A stretch of DNA of 64,000 nt from Salisapilia sapeloensis (taxonomy: Eukaryota > Oomycota > Peronosporomycetes > Peronosporales > Salisapiliaceae), in assembly GCA_023334545.1 (NCBI GenBank), contig JAADVB010000007.1:62001-126000 (forward strand), read 5' to 3'. This document shows, piece after piece, positions 42,760-52,654 of the stretch. Numbering within the stretch: the stretch's first letter is position 1; every line of letters starts with the position of its first letter. The notes below the pieces were generated by a model that searched no databases, was not told the origin of the DNA, and worked only from the letters and a program-made list of their open reading frames with translations. The translations under genes were made by a program, and so were the position numbers.

Positions 42760-43043
42760 GTGCTCCTCCTCTTGTGAATAGTTTGCGAGGTTTCCATGGT
42801 GGATGCAAGATAGTCTGTCAATTACCACCAACTTCTTAAATATATCATGTATTAAGCATATCTGCAAACGACTTTACCGTAACTTGTGAACTCGATATTG
42901 CTTGCAATTCGTGCATATCCATCCGAACTGTGTGATCAGTCTGAATGCGCTTTTCTCTTGAGAATTACTTCATAAAACGACCAAAGCTTTATTTATATCG
43001 CCCCATATATATTTATACTAGCTTTGCATTTCGTATCAGCACT
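42760..43043. promoter_or_regulatory. Divergent promoter region with TATA-rich stretch
   Basis: About 280 bp. Just upstream of the next gene's ATG, 42990-43020 is a TATA-rich tract (TTTATATCGCCCCATATATATTTATAC) that may act as a core promoter. The next gene's frame is open upstream to an ATG at 42945. Confidence 0.35.
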
Positions 43044-46000
43044 ATGCCAAATAATCGCTTCTTGAATGCATCAGCAAAAACTACTTCTATATCGGCAGCG
43101 TCCGATAACCCGACCGCGCGAAAGGATGTGGGTGCGAGGCACTCAAAAAAAGAAAAACTCATTGTACCAAGCGAAGACGTTTTCAACACACACATAACTA
43201 CTGCTGGAAAGCTCTTTATGAGCAAAATTCGGCGTCATCAAGCTCAAAAGGTGGATCGGCGCTCAAGAGGCTTCGAAAATGGCCTTCAAAATAAGACTCT
43301 CTTCATTGATCCGACGATTAATCGGCACTATGTCTTACTGATCATTGACTACACACAAAGTCGAAGAGAAGCATTGGCCGATGCTCTCGAGGAATATTTT
43401 GAAGTCCTAGTGGGCAAGAATAACGACCATGCACTTAAGTTAATGGGTATGTTCAAGATAGATTTCTTTTTGATACATACGAGTTTGGGTGAAAAGCATG
43501 CAATTGAAGACAGTCCGACGCTGCAGTTTGTACTGGACATGAAGAAAAAGCTTTATCCAATACCTTTTGCCGTCATGGCCGCTACTAGTGATGGCAAAGA
43601 AAACGAATTTGATGTTCTACTTATGAGGCTACTGCAGCAAGGTGCTTGTGGCTACTTTCTTGATGATGTGAAACCTTCGGCAATGATTGATGGTCTTGTG
43701 CGAATGATGACATCGATTGTGAAAACGCAACAAGAAGAACGAGCGTGTTTAGGCCGGAAGCTAAGTTCCGCCTACAGAAACCAAGAGGAAGCCCTAACAA
43801 TGCAGGGAATTAAACATCACGGCTTACCTTCTCGAATAGGGCAGAATGCGATAAAACGTAAACCCGATTCAGTCGTGTATGACCATAAGAAGATGCTCTT
43901 TGAGCTACAACTCGCTCAACGAAAGTGTTGCTTGCAGCAACGTGAATTTGTTGCTAGTTCAATAACAAAAGGTCATTCGGTTCTTGGTGTTGGTATGAAG
44001 ATACCATGCTCGGATTCTGATCATAGCAAGTCTGCCGATGAATTGAGAGTCAAACGTCGATTGGCTTACTCGTCTTCGCCGAGCCGATTAACCCCAAAAA
44101 GGAAGGGTCTAGAGCCTGCGATTCCACCTTTACCATCTCAGGAACAGATTAAATCGCGAATTTATACGAAGCCTCATGAACTTCAAGGCATGATTCAGCG
44201 TCACTTCTATGCTGATTTTCACACTTCCAAGCACGAATCTTTACCTCACGATCCACTTATTCATCCCTGTATCGTAATTAATCCGACTAGAGCGTCGGCA
44301 AACATCGGTCAAAATACAATTGCTGTCAAAGCCTATCACTTATATCTTGAGCACCGGTACGAAGAAGCTTTAATGGAATGTAAACGAGCGATTAAAGCAC
44401 AAAGTAGTAAGCTTGTCAAACTTGTTATTTTACTCGAGGGAGTACTGTACGAAGAGCTTGGGAAGTTTGATCTAGCTGAAATGGATTTCCTCAAATGCCT
44501 GAAGCTCGATGATAAGCTGCATGAGGCTCGATATAACTTGTGTGTGTGTCGAATGCAGCTAGGTGATGATGAGAGTGCCCTAGCTGACATATCTAAAGCA
44601 CTCGCATCGGACCCGGACAATCTAACGTATCTTCGAACTCGAGGACTTATCTATCGACGTATGGGAAAACTTACAGCTGCTCAAGAAGAGTATGCAAAGG
44701 CGAAGGAGCTTTCGAGTGTTAAAGATGCTTCGGATGTATCGACTAATACCATGAAGAATGCTAATAGTTTAGAATCATATCCGCATGCTTACTCCGTACG
44801 GAACGGTTTGGCGATAGATATGCAGGATGACTTGCATGAAAAGATCTTTGGGTATCCTACAGAAGATAAGGTAGCGTTAATGTGTCCTCCAGGGGAGCGT
44901 TCAGATGCCATGATTGCCGATATTGCTTGCAGACTGCAAAGTGTCAGCTTTTTCCAAAGCTTTCCTGTTCATGTCGTACAAGATGTAGCCAAAGTAATCG
45001 AGTATGATGTAATACCGTGTGGTAAGCCATTTACACTTGGAGAAGAGCATTTACAGAACTTTTATATCGTATTAAGTGGCAGCATTAGTGTGCGTCGCAA
45101 GCTAGGCGATCTTTCATCTTCCATTACGACGCATCATATTGGAGCTGGCATGTCATTTGGCTGTACGGGTTTTGCGATCTCATCTCACGCGACGCTTGTA
45201 GCTGATGAGTTGAGCGAAGTTGGTATCCTATGGCCCGGTCAGTATGTATCAACTATCCATGAATTGTGGAAGACGAAGAACAACAGTTCGTTTAACTTTT
45301 TAAAGCAAATGAGTGCATTTAAACTCCTGAGTACGAGCAACTTAGGGCACTTGGTCGGGATATCTGAACGAGTACGATTTCTTAAAGGAGAGCAGATCTT
45401 GGAGCAAGGGCAAAAACCGCCAGCCTTGTATATACTTTGTAAAGGCACTTGTACGATGCGACAAGACTTCTCACGACCTCCGCTATGCTTTGAACATGCA
45501 CGCAAGGATCAGGTACTTGATCAAGAAGTAGAAGACAGTTTGGATATGGATAATACTGGAAAAGAGAAAGTGGTGCCATATCATCGCTTTTTGTATCACG
45601 ATGACTGGCCGTTTGGTTTCCAAGTGACCGGACAGAGGCGAAATGGTCGAGACTTTCACAGCGGACGGCGAAATGCGTTACTCGAACCTATTGACAGCAA
45701 AGATACGGTCAACTACGCTGTCACAAGTCTGCCAAGCACAAATACAGCTAGCAACATCAAACGAATACGCAGAGGAGTTGTGTCCGAAACACAGCTACGG
45801 CCAGCTGCACTGTTTGGTGAATCTGGTCTTTTTATTGATCCTCAGCGAACGCTTTCTAAATGGTGCGTGTGCGGAATGATCTATCGCTCCGCTTGCTAAT
45901 ATTGACGCTGTGGATGTGTACATTGTAGTTCCGTTATCGCGGAGTCGATCGTTGAGGTTCTCGTCATGAGCCATTCCCAGTTGCACGAGATGGAATTGAC

Positions 46001-46254
46001 ACCAGAAGTCATTTCGAATATTTTAGCTGCAGCACCACCGTATCTGAAAGAAGAGCACGTAATAGATCAAAAGGTCCAAAAGAAAACTTGGAACGAATTT
46101 AAGCATGGTCAAGTGCTCGAACTGTCAAAAAAACGATGGCCGAATGCACAGGTACGACAAATTACTCATAACTTTCTTTTCATAGTATCCGCAAGCTAAG
46201 CAATTGAATAGAAGCATTTGCGAATGCTCTCTAATGGTTGCAGTATCATCATAG
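43044..46254 (+). CDS. Pseudo-receiver, TPR and cyclic-nucleotide-binding domain protein
   Basis: Three exons, 43044-45862, 45929-46151 and 46186-46254; introns of 66 and 34 nt; 1036 aa. Residues about 93-226 resemble a response-regulator receiver (YVLLIIDYTQSRREALADAL, KIDFFLIHTSLG, FAVMAATSDGKEN, GACGYFLDDVKPSAMIDGLV). The phospho-acceptor Asp is replaced (FFLIHTS), while the Lys remains. Residues about 423-560 are TPRs (AYHLYLEHRYEEALMECKRA, KFDLAEMDFLKCLKLDDKL, DDESALADISKALASDPDNL). From about 627 on are two cyclic-nucleotide-binding folds (CGKPFTLGEEHLQNFYIVLS, KGEQILEQGQKPPALYILCK, ALFGESGLFIDPQRTLS). The second is split by a long insert. The short last exon is inferred from phase. The start at MPNNRF was preferred to an ATG 33 codons upstream. 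It may be a sensor scaffold, but the ligand is unknown. Confidence 0.75.
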
Positions 46255-46570
46255 CCGCCCAAAAGGATAAAAAACCAAAGCAAAGCAGTACGACAGAAAT
46301 CAACCAATAAACAAATGTAAATTCTGGCTAACATATTAATTGGCAGTGAGTTTCTCTTTATATCAGCTCTACTTCCATTGGAAAACTGATGAGATAGTCA
46401 AGTACTTGTCCATTGCATTCATGGATAGATCGCATTCACATACTTGTTGATGACACAGAGCGAAGTACCGCACCAAAGTACACTTTGAGAAGTCGACTTC
46501 GGGTTGCATAATCATGAAGAATGCGTGCGAGAGTGCATGTCATGAGTTTTAAACACTCTCTCTCAATCAA
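46255..46570. other. Spacer before the M96-family gene
   Basis: About 315 bp, no gene seen. It holds the 3' end of the pseudo-receiver gene and the promoter of the M96-family gene, with a pyrimidine-rich CTCTCTCTC stretch right before the ATG. Confidence 0.3.
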
Positions 46571-48022
46571 ATGACCGACGAACTGGACGCTTGGTTCTCT
46601 GCGTCGCTCGAAGAGTACGATGAAGAGCTGGAGCAGCTACTGAACGAATGCAAAGACGATGTGAATGTTTCTGAACCGAATCGTGTGGTGCCTATCGATG
46701 TAAAAGCTTCGTCCCAAGACCAGGATAGATCAGTTGGGACAAGACCTTCTCTACCAAGTCCATCTAATGCACCCATAGCGTCATGCGACGATGCATCCGT
46801 ACATAGCTTGGATGGATCGTCGCTTATGGACCATACAGATGCGTCCTCCTATAGTACTCCTTCGCTAGTTGACCTAAAGAACAGCCCCTCCTCCATCTAC
46901 TCATCGACCAAATCTCAACCCAAGTCATCAGATCACCCGAGTTCAAGTAAATTCCAAAGCTCCATATCGACGAATGCCAAGCCAGTTCGACGAACAACCA
47001 AACAACAGATCCAGGAGCTGGAAGCAGAAGCTGGAAGGCTCGTGACACAACTATTCGAACTCCAGAACAAATCTGCCGAGTGGACGTCGTCATCGGCTCC
47101 AAGTATGCAGTGGCGAGCTGTAGCTACTGAATATTCGCGCAAGCGTGCTCGAGCAGAGAAAGAAAATGCTCAATTGCGTAAACTCGTCAAGTCTCAAGAT
47201 GCAATGGTACAGGAGCTAGCGACGAGTTTAGAAGCAAGTCGTCAAAGTAGAACGCTGCTACCGGTCGTGTCGGTCGGTTTCTCTAGAGACGACGTACAGA
47301 TCTTCCAGACATTGTATGCCAGAGCAAATGGTGTCTACGGCAGAGTGCAGGAAGCGCTCGTACGTTCCGACCTTTCGAATCTCCAAGGCACGAGGACGTA
47401 TTTCAATTATCAGGTCAAACTAGACGCCAAGGAACGAAGATGTGTGGAGTTCAATCGGTCGCAAGTACTGCCGTTCGACTGTTCCTCTGTCGCAGATGTC
47501 GCGTGGAAGCAGCTGTCTTATGCGCATGCCAAGGACTCTTGCTACTACTTCCAGCCGTATCATGTTTCGGAAGATACGTGTGCGCTTGAACTAGCTCGCC
47601 GTCGTAGTATCTTCAAGAGCGTCGTACACACCACTGGCAAGTCTACCCTGCGTCGATTCTGGGATGGCAATCGATGTGTGATCGTGTGGGTGAGTGAATC
47701 GAGACCGGTGGAACTATCACGGCATCTATCGAACTCGTGTGGCTACGACAATTTTGGGTGGATAATCATTGCCCCGGAAGATGAGAACCACACGCGTATA
47801 AACAGTTCTGCTAGCACGACACCGATCTTTCAAAACACAACGCACGAACGTGCTTCATCTCAATTTACGACTCTTGTAAATATGCTTAGCCATGTCCACA
47901 TGAATGGATGGGATTTACTGCAGCAGTCAATCCATCGATTGCTTGCTGAGAGACGTAGGTTAGTCGATTCATGTTATAAAGCTCGTATAAATACGGCAAT
48001 ATGCGGTCACTTTGGCTTGTAA
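46571..48022 (+). CDS. M96 mating-specific family protein (bZIP-like coiled coil plus START-like region)
   Basis: Single exon, 483 aa. It starts with an acidic leader (WFSASLEEYDEELEQLLNE), followed by a Ser-rich linker. Then comes a coiled coil that looks like a bZIP derivative: VRRTTKQQIQELEAEAGRLV, then WRAVATEYSRKRARAEKENA, QLRKLVKSQDAMVQELATSL. The C-terminal half (RCVEFNRSQVLPFDCSSVAD, VAWKQLSYAHAKDS, FKSVVHTTGKSTLRRFWDG, NRCVIVWVSESRPVEL, GWIIIAPED) has the form of the oomycete M96 mating-specific protein family with a START/Bet v1-like fold. This family is large in oomycetes; the founder is induced in mating in Phytophthora. The function is not known; nuclear action is suggested by the basic-coiled-coil part. 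Confidence 0.75.
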   Translation: MTDELDAWFSASLEEYDEELEQLLNECKDDVNVSEPNRVVPIDVKASSQDQDRSVGTRPSLPSPSNAPIASCDDASVHSLDGSSLMDHTDASSYSTPSLVDLKNSPSSIYSSTKSQPKSSDHPSSSKFQSSISTNAKPVRRTTKQQIQELEAEAGRLVTQLFELQNKSAEWTSSSAPSMQWRAVATEYSRKRARAEKENAQLRKLVKSQDAMVQELATSLEASRQSRTLLPVVSVGFSRDDVQIFQTLYARANGVYGRVQEALVRSDLSNLQGTRTYFNYQVKLDAKERRCVEFNRSQVLPFDCSSVADVAWKQLSYAHAKDSCYYFQPYHVSEDTCALELARRRSIFKSVVHTTGKSTLRRFWDGNRCVIVWVSESRPVELSRHLSNSCGYDNFGWIIIAPEDENHTRINSSASTTPIFQNTTHERASSQFTTLVNMLSHVHMNGWDLLQQSIHRLLAERRRLVDSCYKARINTAICGHFGL

Positions 48023-48530
48023 TGGATCGACATTTGTACACACATGACGACCTTCTCCTTGTTGCGTTCCGTGCATAAATTTTTAGATTGACGTGACGGT
48101 ATCTTGGAGTGTTGTTACGACCAGCGCAGTCGTATCAGGAAATGCAAGGGACGTAAGGACAGGAAGTCGTTTGTAAGCATTTGCGCGTCGATCCATCGGT
48201 ATAGAATTTTGCAGAGAGCGTGCATTGTCGTGCGTCAAAACAGAAGAATAGGAAGGTGGTGGATGCTAGGTCTTGAAAAACTTCGGCTCGTCCGAGGATA
48301 TAGGATGCAATCTCGTTGGCAGAGACATATCGAGTGAGGTGATCATTTTCGGTCAAGTTAAACAACTCGAAGCGGACTTTCTTGCTGACCACAAAAATGA
48401 CATACACTCTTCTTCGAATAAAACATCTCCTTTTTAGAATATCACACCTCAATGAAAATGCCGGATCAGATGAAGGACGTAAAATAGGCTTGTCAAGCCC
48501 ATCTCGGCTGCTTTGACTGGAGACGAGGCG
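48023..48530. other. Intergenic stretch with one doubtful minus-strand frame
   Basis: About 510 bp. A minus-strand frame (48135-48566) overlaps the start of the next gene and has mixed composition. Another short frame gives a C-x-x-C pair (KSVCHFCGQQES). Neither can be extended into a convincing gene. Confidence 0.25.
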
Positions 48531-50328
48531 ATGGCGACTACCTCGTTGTTGTATGAGGATGTGCAACTAGAAGAGAAACGTAGTGCAACTAGGAAGCGAA
48601 GGGGAAAGCGTCGCATCTATGTACGACAAGAAGGCCGTAAGCTCAGGATCAGCAGCGCTGCCGTCAACTGCTTATTGGCGTGCGCATTTCATTATTCAAT
48701 ATATTTCGCGACCTCCCGTCCGTCCACACAAATGCGTCGGCACCATTCCAATCCAACGCCTCCTACGGTCGTTTCACCGCGATTCCAAGCCGAAATCGAT
48801 GTCAACCACTCCAGTAACGCAGACGATCAACTAAACACATTGATGCAACCAGATGAAGAGCCCAGAGCGCCTTCATCTCAAACTTTCAACTTCGACCCGA
48901 CCAAATACAAAGATGGCACCTATCGATTTATCCCAGCGTCCGCAACGGATCAAATTCGGTATACAGGTAGAGTGCTCAAATACGGCAGTGAATCGTCCAT
49001 TCCAGCTAAAATCAACGCCGTGGACTTTGACTGGCCTGGTGTCAGCTTCGAAATTACCGTCAAAGGCTCCAGCAGCGTTGCAATACGTCTTAAAGGAGAT
49101 GGTACGATACTGGTACGATGCTCTTCGTTTGCATGTTAACTGGACTCTTCGTGTAGGAAACTACTTTAATGTCTTCGTGGACGGGCAGTTGGAGTGCACG
49201 CTGCGAGCTTCCCTCCACCCAACTTGCTGCGATGGTATTGTCTGCATTCCATCTCCATGACCTCGACATTCTGCTAACAAGTATACGCACATAGTGGCGA
49301 CTGATCTGTCGACAGATGACGAGCACACAGTCTCGATTACCAAGCGTACAGAGCCTCAGGTGCGAGGAGCCATGTCCACATTCAAGCTATGTACCTTCTA
49401 TGGCTTTATCGTGGAAGAAAATGCCCACGTCGTTCCTCCCGTTGTCGATCCCGATCGGTGCCGGATCGAGTTTGTAGGTGACGCGAGTACCTGTGGCCTC
49501 GGCAATGAAGGTGAAAGTGGCATTAATCGTCGTAGGTTCGGTATGAAAGGTCGAATGGAGAATGTGTACAATGCATACCCACTCATCGCAGCTCGGATGC
49601 TTAATGCCGAGGCACACGTCCTTGGATGGAGTGGGAAAGGTGTGCATAGCAACGCTCACGTGTGGGGCGTGACGATGCCAACTCTGTACAAGCAGACACT
49701 AGCGCTACAAGAAGGTGAATGGGATATGATGAAATGGGTACCCGATGTGGTAGTATTAAATATGGGAGGAAATGACCTGACTCCACCTGCCTCGCCCGAA
49801 GCGGACGTGATCGAGGCTTATGCGAGCTTTGTAGAGGAGATCCGTGATTGTAGGCATCTGTGTTTTAGTTTTTGTTGATTGTTTCTTACCACTCTTATGG
49901 ATAGACCGACCGAACGCACACATCTTTTGTGTCGTATGTGATGAAGGCTGTCTGAGCTCAGACACGTCTGAAGTGAGTCGATCGAGGATGTCTCGACAGT
50001 TACGTGAGATAGTCAAAGTCGCACTGGCAAGAGCGTTGCCGGTGGATGAGAAGCTGCACTACACGCATATTCATGTACTTGCTTCCGTCCTATTCTTGCC
50101 ACACTCCTGTGCTCACTTTGTCGGTAGATTGATGGCGATTTACAAAACGAAGACTATGTCGCGTCTGGACATTACTCTGTGAGTGGACATGTCAAGATCG
50201 CTGGTGCACTCGCGGAAGAGATTGCTCGAAAGACTGGATGGGATATTAAAGAAGCACCGATGACAATGCCATATCCACAAGCGAAGAAGGACATTTTGAT
50301 CCCAAAGGAGCAGTGCGTGATTTCCTAA
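48531..50328 (+). CDS. Type II membrane SGNH/CE2-like carbohydrate esterase family protein
   Basis: Five exons: 48531-49101, 49157-49234, 49295-49849, 49905-50074 and 50128-50328; introns of 55, 60, 55 and 53 nt; 524 aa. A basic cytoplasmic start (RKRRGKRRIYVR) precedes one hydrophobic segment (AAVNCLLACAFHYSIYFATS), so it is probably a type II membrane or signal-anchor protein. Then comes a CE2-type jelly-roll (DWPGVSFEITVKGSSSVAIR, HTVSITKRTEPQV) and an SGNH hydrolase domain: FVGDASTCGLGNEG (block I), VLNMGGND (block III) and SGHYSVSGHVKIA (block V His). CE2 enzymes remove acetyl groups from cell-wall sugars. In block I the position of the Ser nucleophile (GDS) reads Ala, with Ser next to it, so catalysis is in doubt. 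Confidence 0.82.
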
Positions 50329-50440
50329 GCGCATCCACGTCGCAATCAACTGCTGGCCATTGGCTTATACATATTTGTCTGTATTTATTTAAATGTCTGG
50401 CAGAAATAGTGGTTAGAAACAATCAACATGGAGATTCATG

Positions 50441-51112
50441 TCAGTCTTTATGATCGTCTCGATGCACCCTATCTGTACGTTCGTGTCGCCGTTCTTCCCG
50501 CTCGTGAAACAGACGCTCCCTCGTATGCATCACTTCCATTCGCTTCTCCTCTCGCTGTCCTTGACGCTCGAGTCGACGTTGCTCTCGTTTCGCTCGTTCA
50601 GCTATCTGATGTGGTGTGTTGCCGGCTAATGCCTGTGCAACGTAGTCCATCCGCTTGGCATACTCTTCCATAGATAACTCTACTTCTTTTTGCTGCTCTT
50701 CTATTTCTGCTGTACTCGGAGCGTTGATCGCTGCCTCGATCATGTCTGGAGTAGGGTGTGTCTCGGACGGCGGAGGGGCAGGCTGTGGCTCTGTATGAGT
50801 CTCAACATGGTTTGGAGGCTGTTCGCGTGTACTGGATGAGGTCTTTGAAGGCGGAAGCTGATCTCCAGTAGACTTCTGTGCTGGTAAATCATGAAAAGAA
50901 GGATATAATGAGCCCGATGCTTGTCCATCATGTCGATGAGTATTCCTCGTGCTATCCTTGGGCACATATGGACCATTTTGTTTTACTTTTTGACTACATT
51001 GAGGTATCTGAGCTACTGCTGTAGTTACAGGACGTTCTTCAGAGCCGTATTCCAAGTCAAACGCGTCAATGAGCTCGTCTTCGTACTGTTCCTCGGACCG
51101 ATTCATGAACAT
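50441..51112 (-). CDS. Uncharacterised charged, proline-rich protein
   Basis: Single exon, 223 aa. The N-terminus is acidic (SEEQYEDELIDAFDLEYGSE). The middle is Pro/Thr/Ser-rich and looks disordered (HTEPQPAPPPSETHPTPDMI). The last 80 residues are a highly charged helix, likely a coiled coil or single alpha helix (AERAKREQRRLERQGQREEK, RERLFHEREERRHERTD). It lies 95 bp downstream of cyclin L on the same strand. No domain recognised. A ribosome- or spliceosome-associated role would be a guess. Composition and the ATG/stop make it a likely real gene. Confidence 0.6.
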   Translation of the reverse strand: MFMNRSEEQYEDELIDAFDLEYGSEERPVTTAVAQIPQCSQKVKQNGPYVPKDSTRNTHRHDGQASGSLYPSFHDLPAQKSTGDQLPPSKTSSSTREQPPNHVETHTEPQPAPPPSETHPTPDMIEAAINAPSTAEIEEQQKEVELSMEEYAKRMDYVAQALAGNTPHQIAERAKREQRRLERQGQREEKRMEVMHTRERLFHEREERRHERTDRVHRDDHKD

Positions 51113-51207
51113 TTATTCCTTGTTCTTTTTCCTGTCCAGATTACAAACAATTATCTGCTACTAGATCATTTTCGTCCAATCCGCATCTACCTCTATCTCT
51201 TCGTTGA

Positions 51208-52245
51208 TCACCGAGATGACCAACGAGATGCTTTCCGAGCTCGATCGCGACTTGGACTACGACTGCGGTCTCGAGAACTCCGTCTTCGTCGGTCGTGGCG
51301 ACTCCGTGATCGGCTCCTGTCTCTCCGACGTCGAGAACGACTACGACTACGCTTCTTCTCTCGGCTCTTGGACCGATCTCGATCGTCACGAGCACGCTCC
51401 GTCGGTTCCCACCGTGATTTCTTTTTCCGATGCAAAGAATCTTGCTCCTTTGTTTTCGGCGGGTTTTCCTTTGGCCGGAAGACTTCGAACGGATCGATTT
51501 CTGTTAATGGTTTTAACCATCCAATGCGTTCTGTTCCGTGTACTTGTAGAATTTCTTTACTAGCAGCATGCACTTCCTTTTCCTCCACTTCAAATGTCGA
51601 GAAAAGTGTTAAATCGATTGCCATTTGCTCCTCTTGATAGGCCAGCATGATCACAGCACAAGCAATTGTATCGGCTGGATATCGAACACAAACATCAATC
51701 CGAAAACTGCTTTGTAAATACACGTAGCTCTGCTTTTCCACACCGGACGGAGCGGGAGCAATGGAAAAATAGTACGCAAGAAACTTGTGCGGGTGTTCCA
51801 TCACACTATAAAGTCGAAAGCCAAGACTGATGAGAATCTGGCGTTCGACCAAAACAAGCCAGTTGTTCCATGTAGAGTAGGCAGCGCCGTTGTGATCGAT
51901 GGACAGAGCCTGGTGTCGATTCGACGGACCGAGTACGCGATGCTGATACATGTCATAGAAGACGGTAACGACCTCACGAATGGTGCGTGCCTGCTCCTCC
52001 ACTTTAGCAGCTAAGAACGTGCATCCCATGGCAGTACGCAACGCATCAAAGTCGACGAGTGACTGTCGATAGAAAAACCGATGTAGCAGTGTCTGTGCCG
52101 TTGCTGCGACAACATCAGGAAGCTTGAGCACTGCTGCTGCATCCTGAATGAGCTCACATGCAAACGCTCGATGTTGCTTTTCAGCCGACAAAGTGATGCC
52201 GTCCTTGGAAGACGGAGACGGGGGCAGGTCGGCACCTGTCGACAT
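51208..52245 (-). CDS. Cyclin L (RS-domain cyclin)
   Basis: Single exon, 345 aa. The tandem cyclin boxes read ACELIQDAAAVLKLPDVVAA, TAQTLLHRFFYRQSLVDFD, CTFLAAKVEEQARTIREVVT, RQILISLGFRLYSVMEHPHK and YPADTIACAVIMLAYQEEQM. This is the cyclin L/K/T group. The C-terminal 90 residues are Arg/Ser/Asp-rich (RDRSKSREKKRSRSRSRRRR), the mark of cyclin L, which pairs with CDK11 in nuclear speckles and controls pre-mRNA splicing. The ATG at 52245 gives a short leader. An earlier exon is not needed. The RS tail resembles that of the Tubby-like protein in the window, by composition only. Confidence 0.92.
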   Translation of the reverse strand: MSTGADLPPSPSSKDGITLSAEKQHRAFACELIQDAAAVLKLPDVVAATAQTLLHRFFYRQSLVDFDALRTAMGCTFLAAKVEEQARTIREVVTVFYDMYQHRVLGPSNRHQALSIDHNGAAYSTWNNWLVLVERQILISLGFRLYSVMEHPHKFLAYYFSIAPAPSGVEKQSYVYLQSSFRIDVCVRYPADTIACAVIMLAYQEEQMAIDLTLFSTFEVEEKEVHAASKEILQVHGTERIGWLKPLTEIDPFEVFRPKENPPKTKEQDSLHRKKKSRWEPTERARDDRDRSKSREKKRSRSRSRRRRDRSRSRSRHDRRRRSSRDRSRSPSRDRARKASRWSSR

Positions 52246-52654
52246 GCCGATTCGATGGCCAAAGTAGTGTGCAAATTGTACCTAATGTTAGCTATCAGTT
52301 ATATCAAGTTCGTCGAAGAGCTAGTTGATCATGTGCATCCAGACCGCCTTCAATGTCCTCACTACGTGTTTGTCTGCTTTCTACTTGGTGATAAGCTCTT
52401 TGGACATGCAACTAGACTTAAATATATAAATTATATACGAGACACCGATTTGCATTTGCTCGAACACATCTACTATGCGGTTACTACATGAACCTGCGTT
52501 TCTTGATGTGCATACAAAAGGACCTTTACCTTCCTAGCTGTACCTTGGCGTTGGATTTACTTGGCGCTTTCAACCATGCCGTCCTGCATCTCTAACAGTT
52601 TATATTCTCTACTTCAAAGACATGTATAACGCCATGGTCAAAAGTGCTTGTGAT
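52246..52654. other. Spacer between cyclin L and aminopeptidase P
   Basis: About 410 bp. It should hold the cyclin L promoter and the aminopeptidase 3' end. A T/A-rich stretch (TTAAATATATAAATTATATACG) at 52420-52441 is notable. No gene is seen. Confidence 0.3.

Noticed and set aside
48135-48566. Minus-strand 143-codon frame between the M96 and CE2-like genes
   Set aside because: It overlaps the first exon of the CE2-like gene. Its composition is mixed and no domain is recognisable. A C-x-x-C pair in another frame was not enough for a zinc-finger gene.
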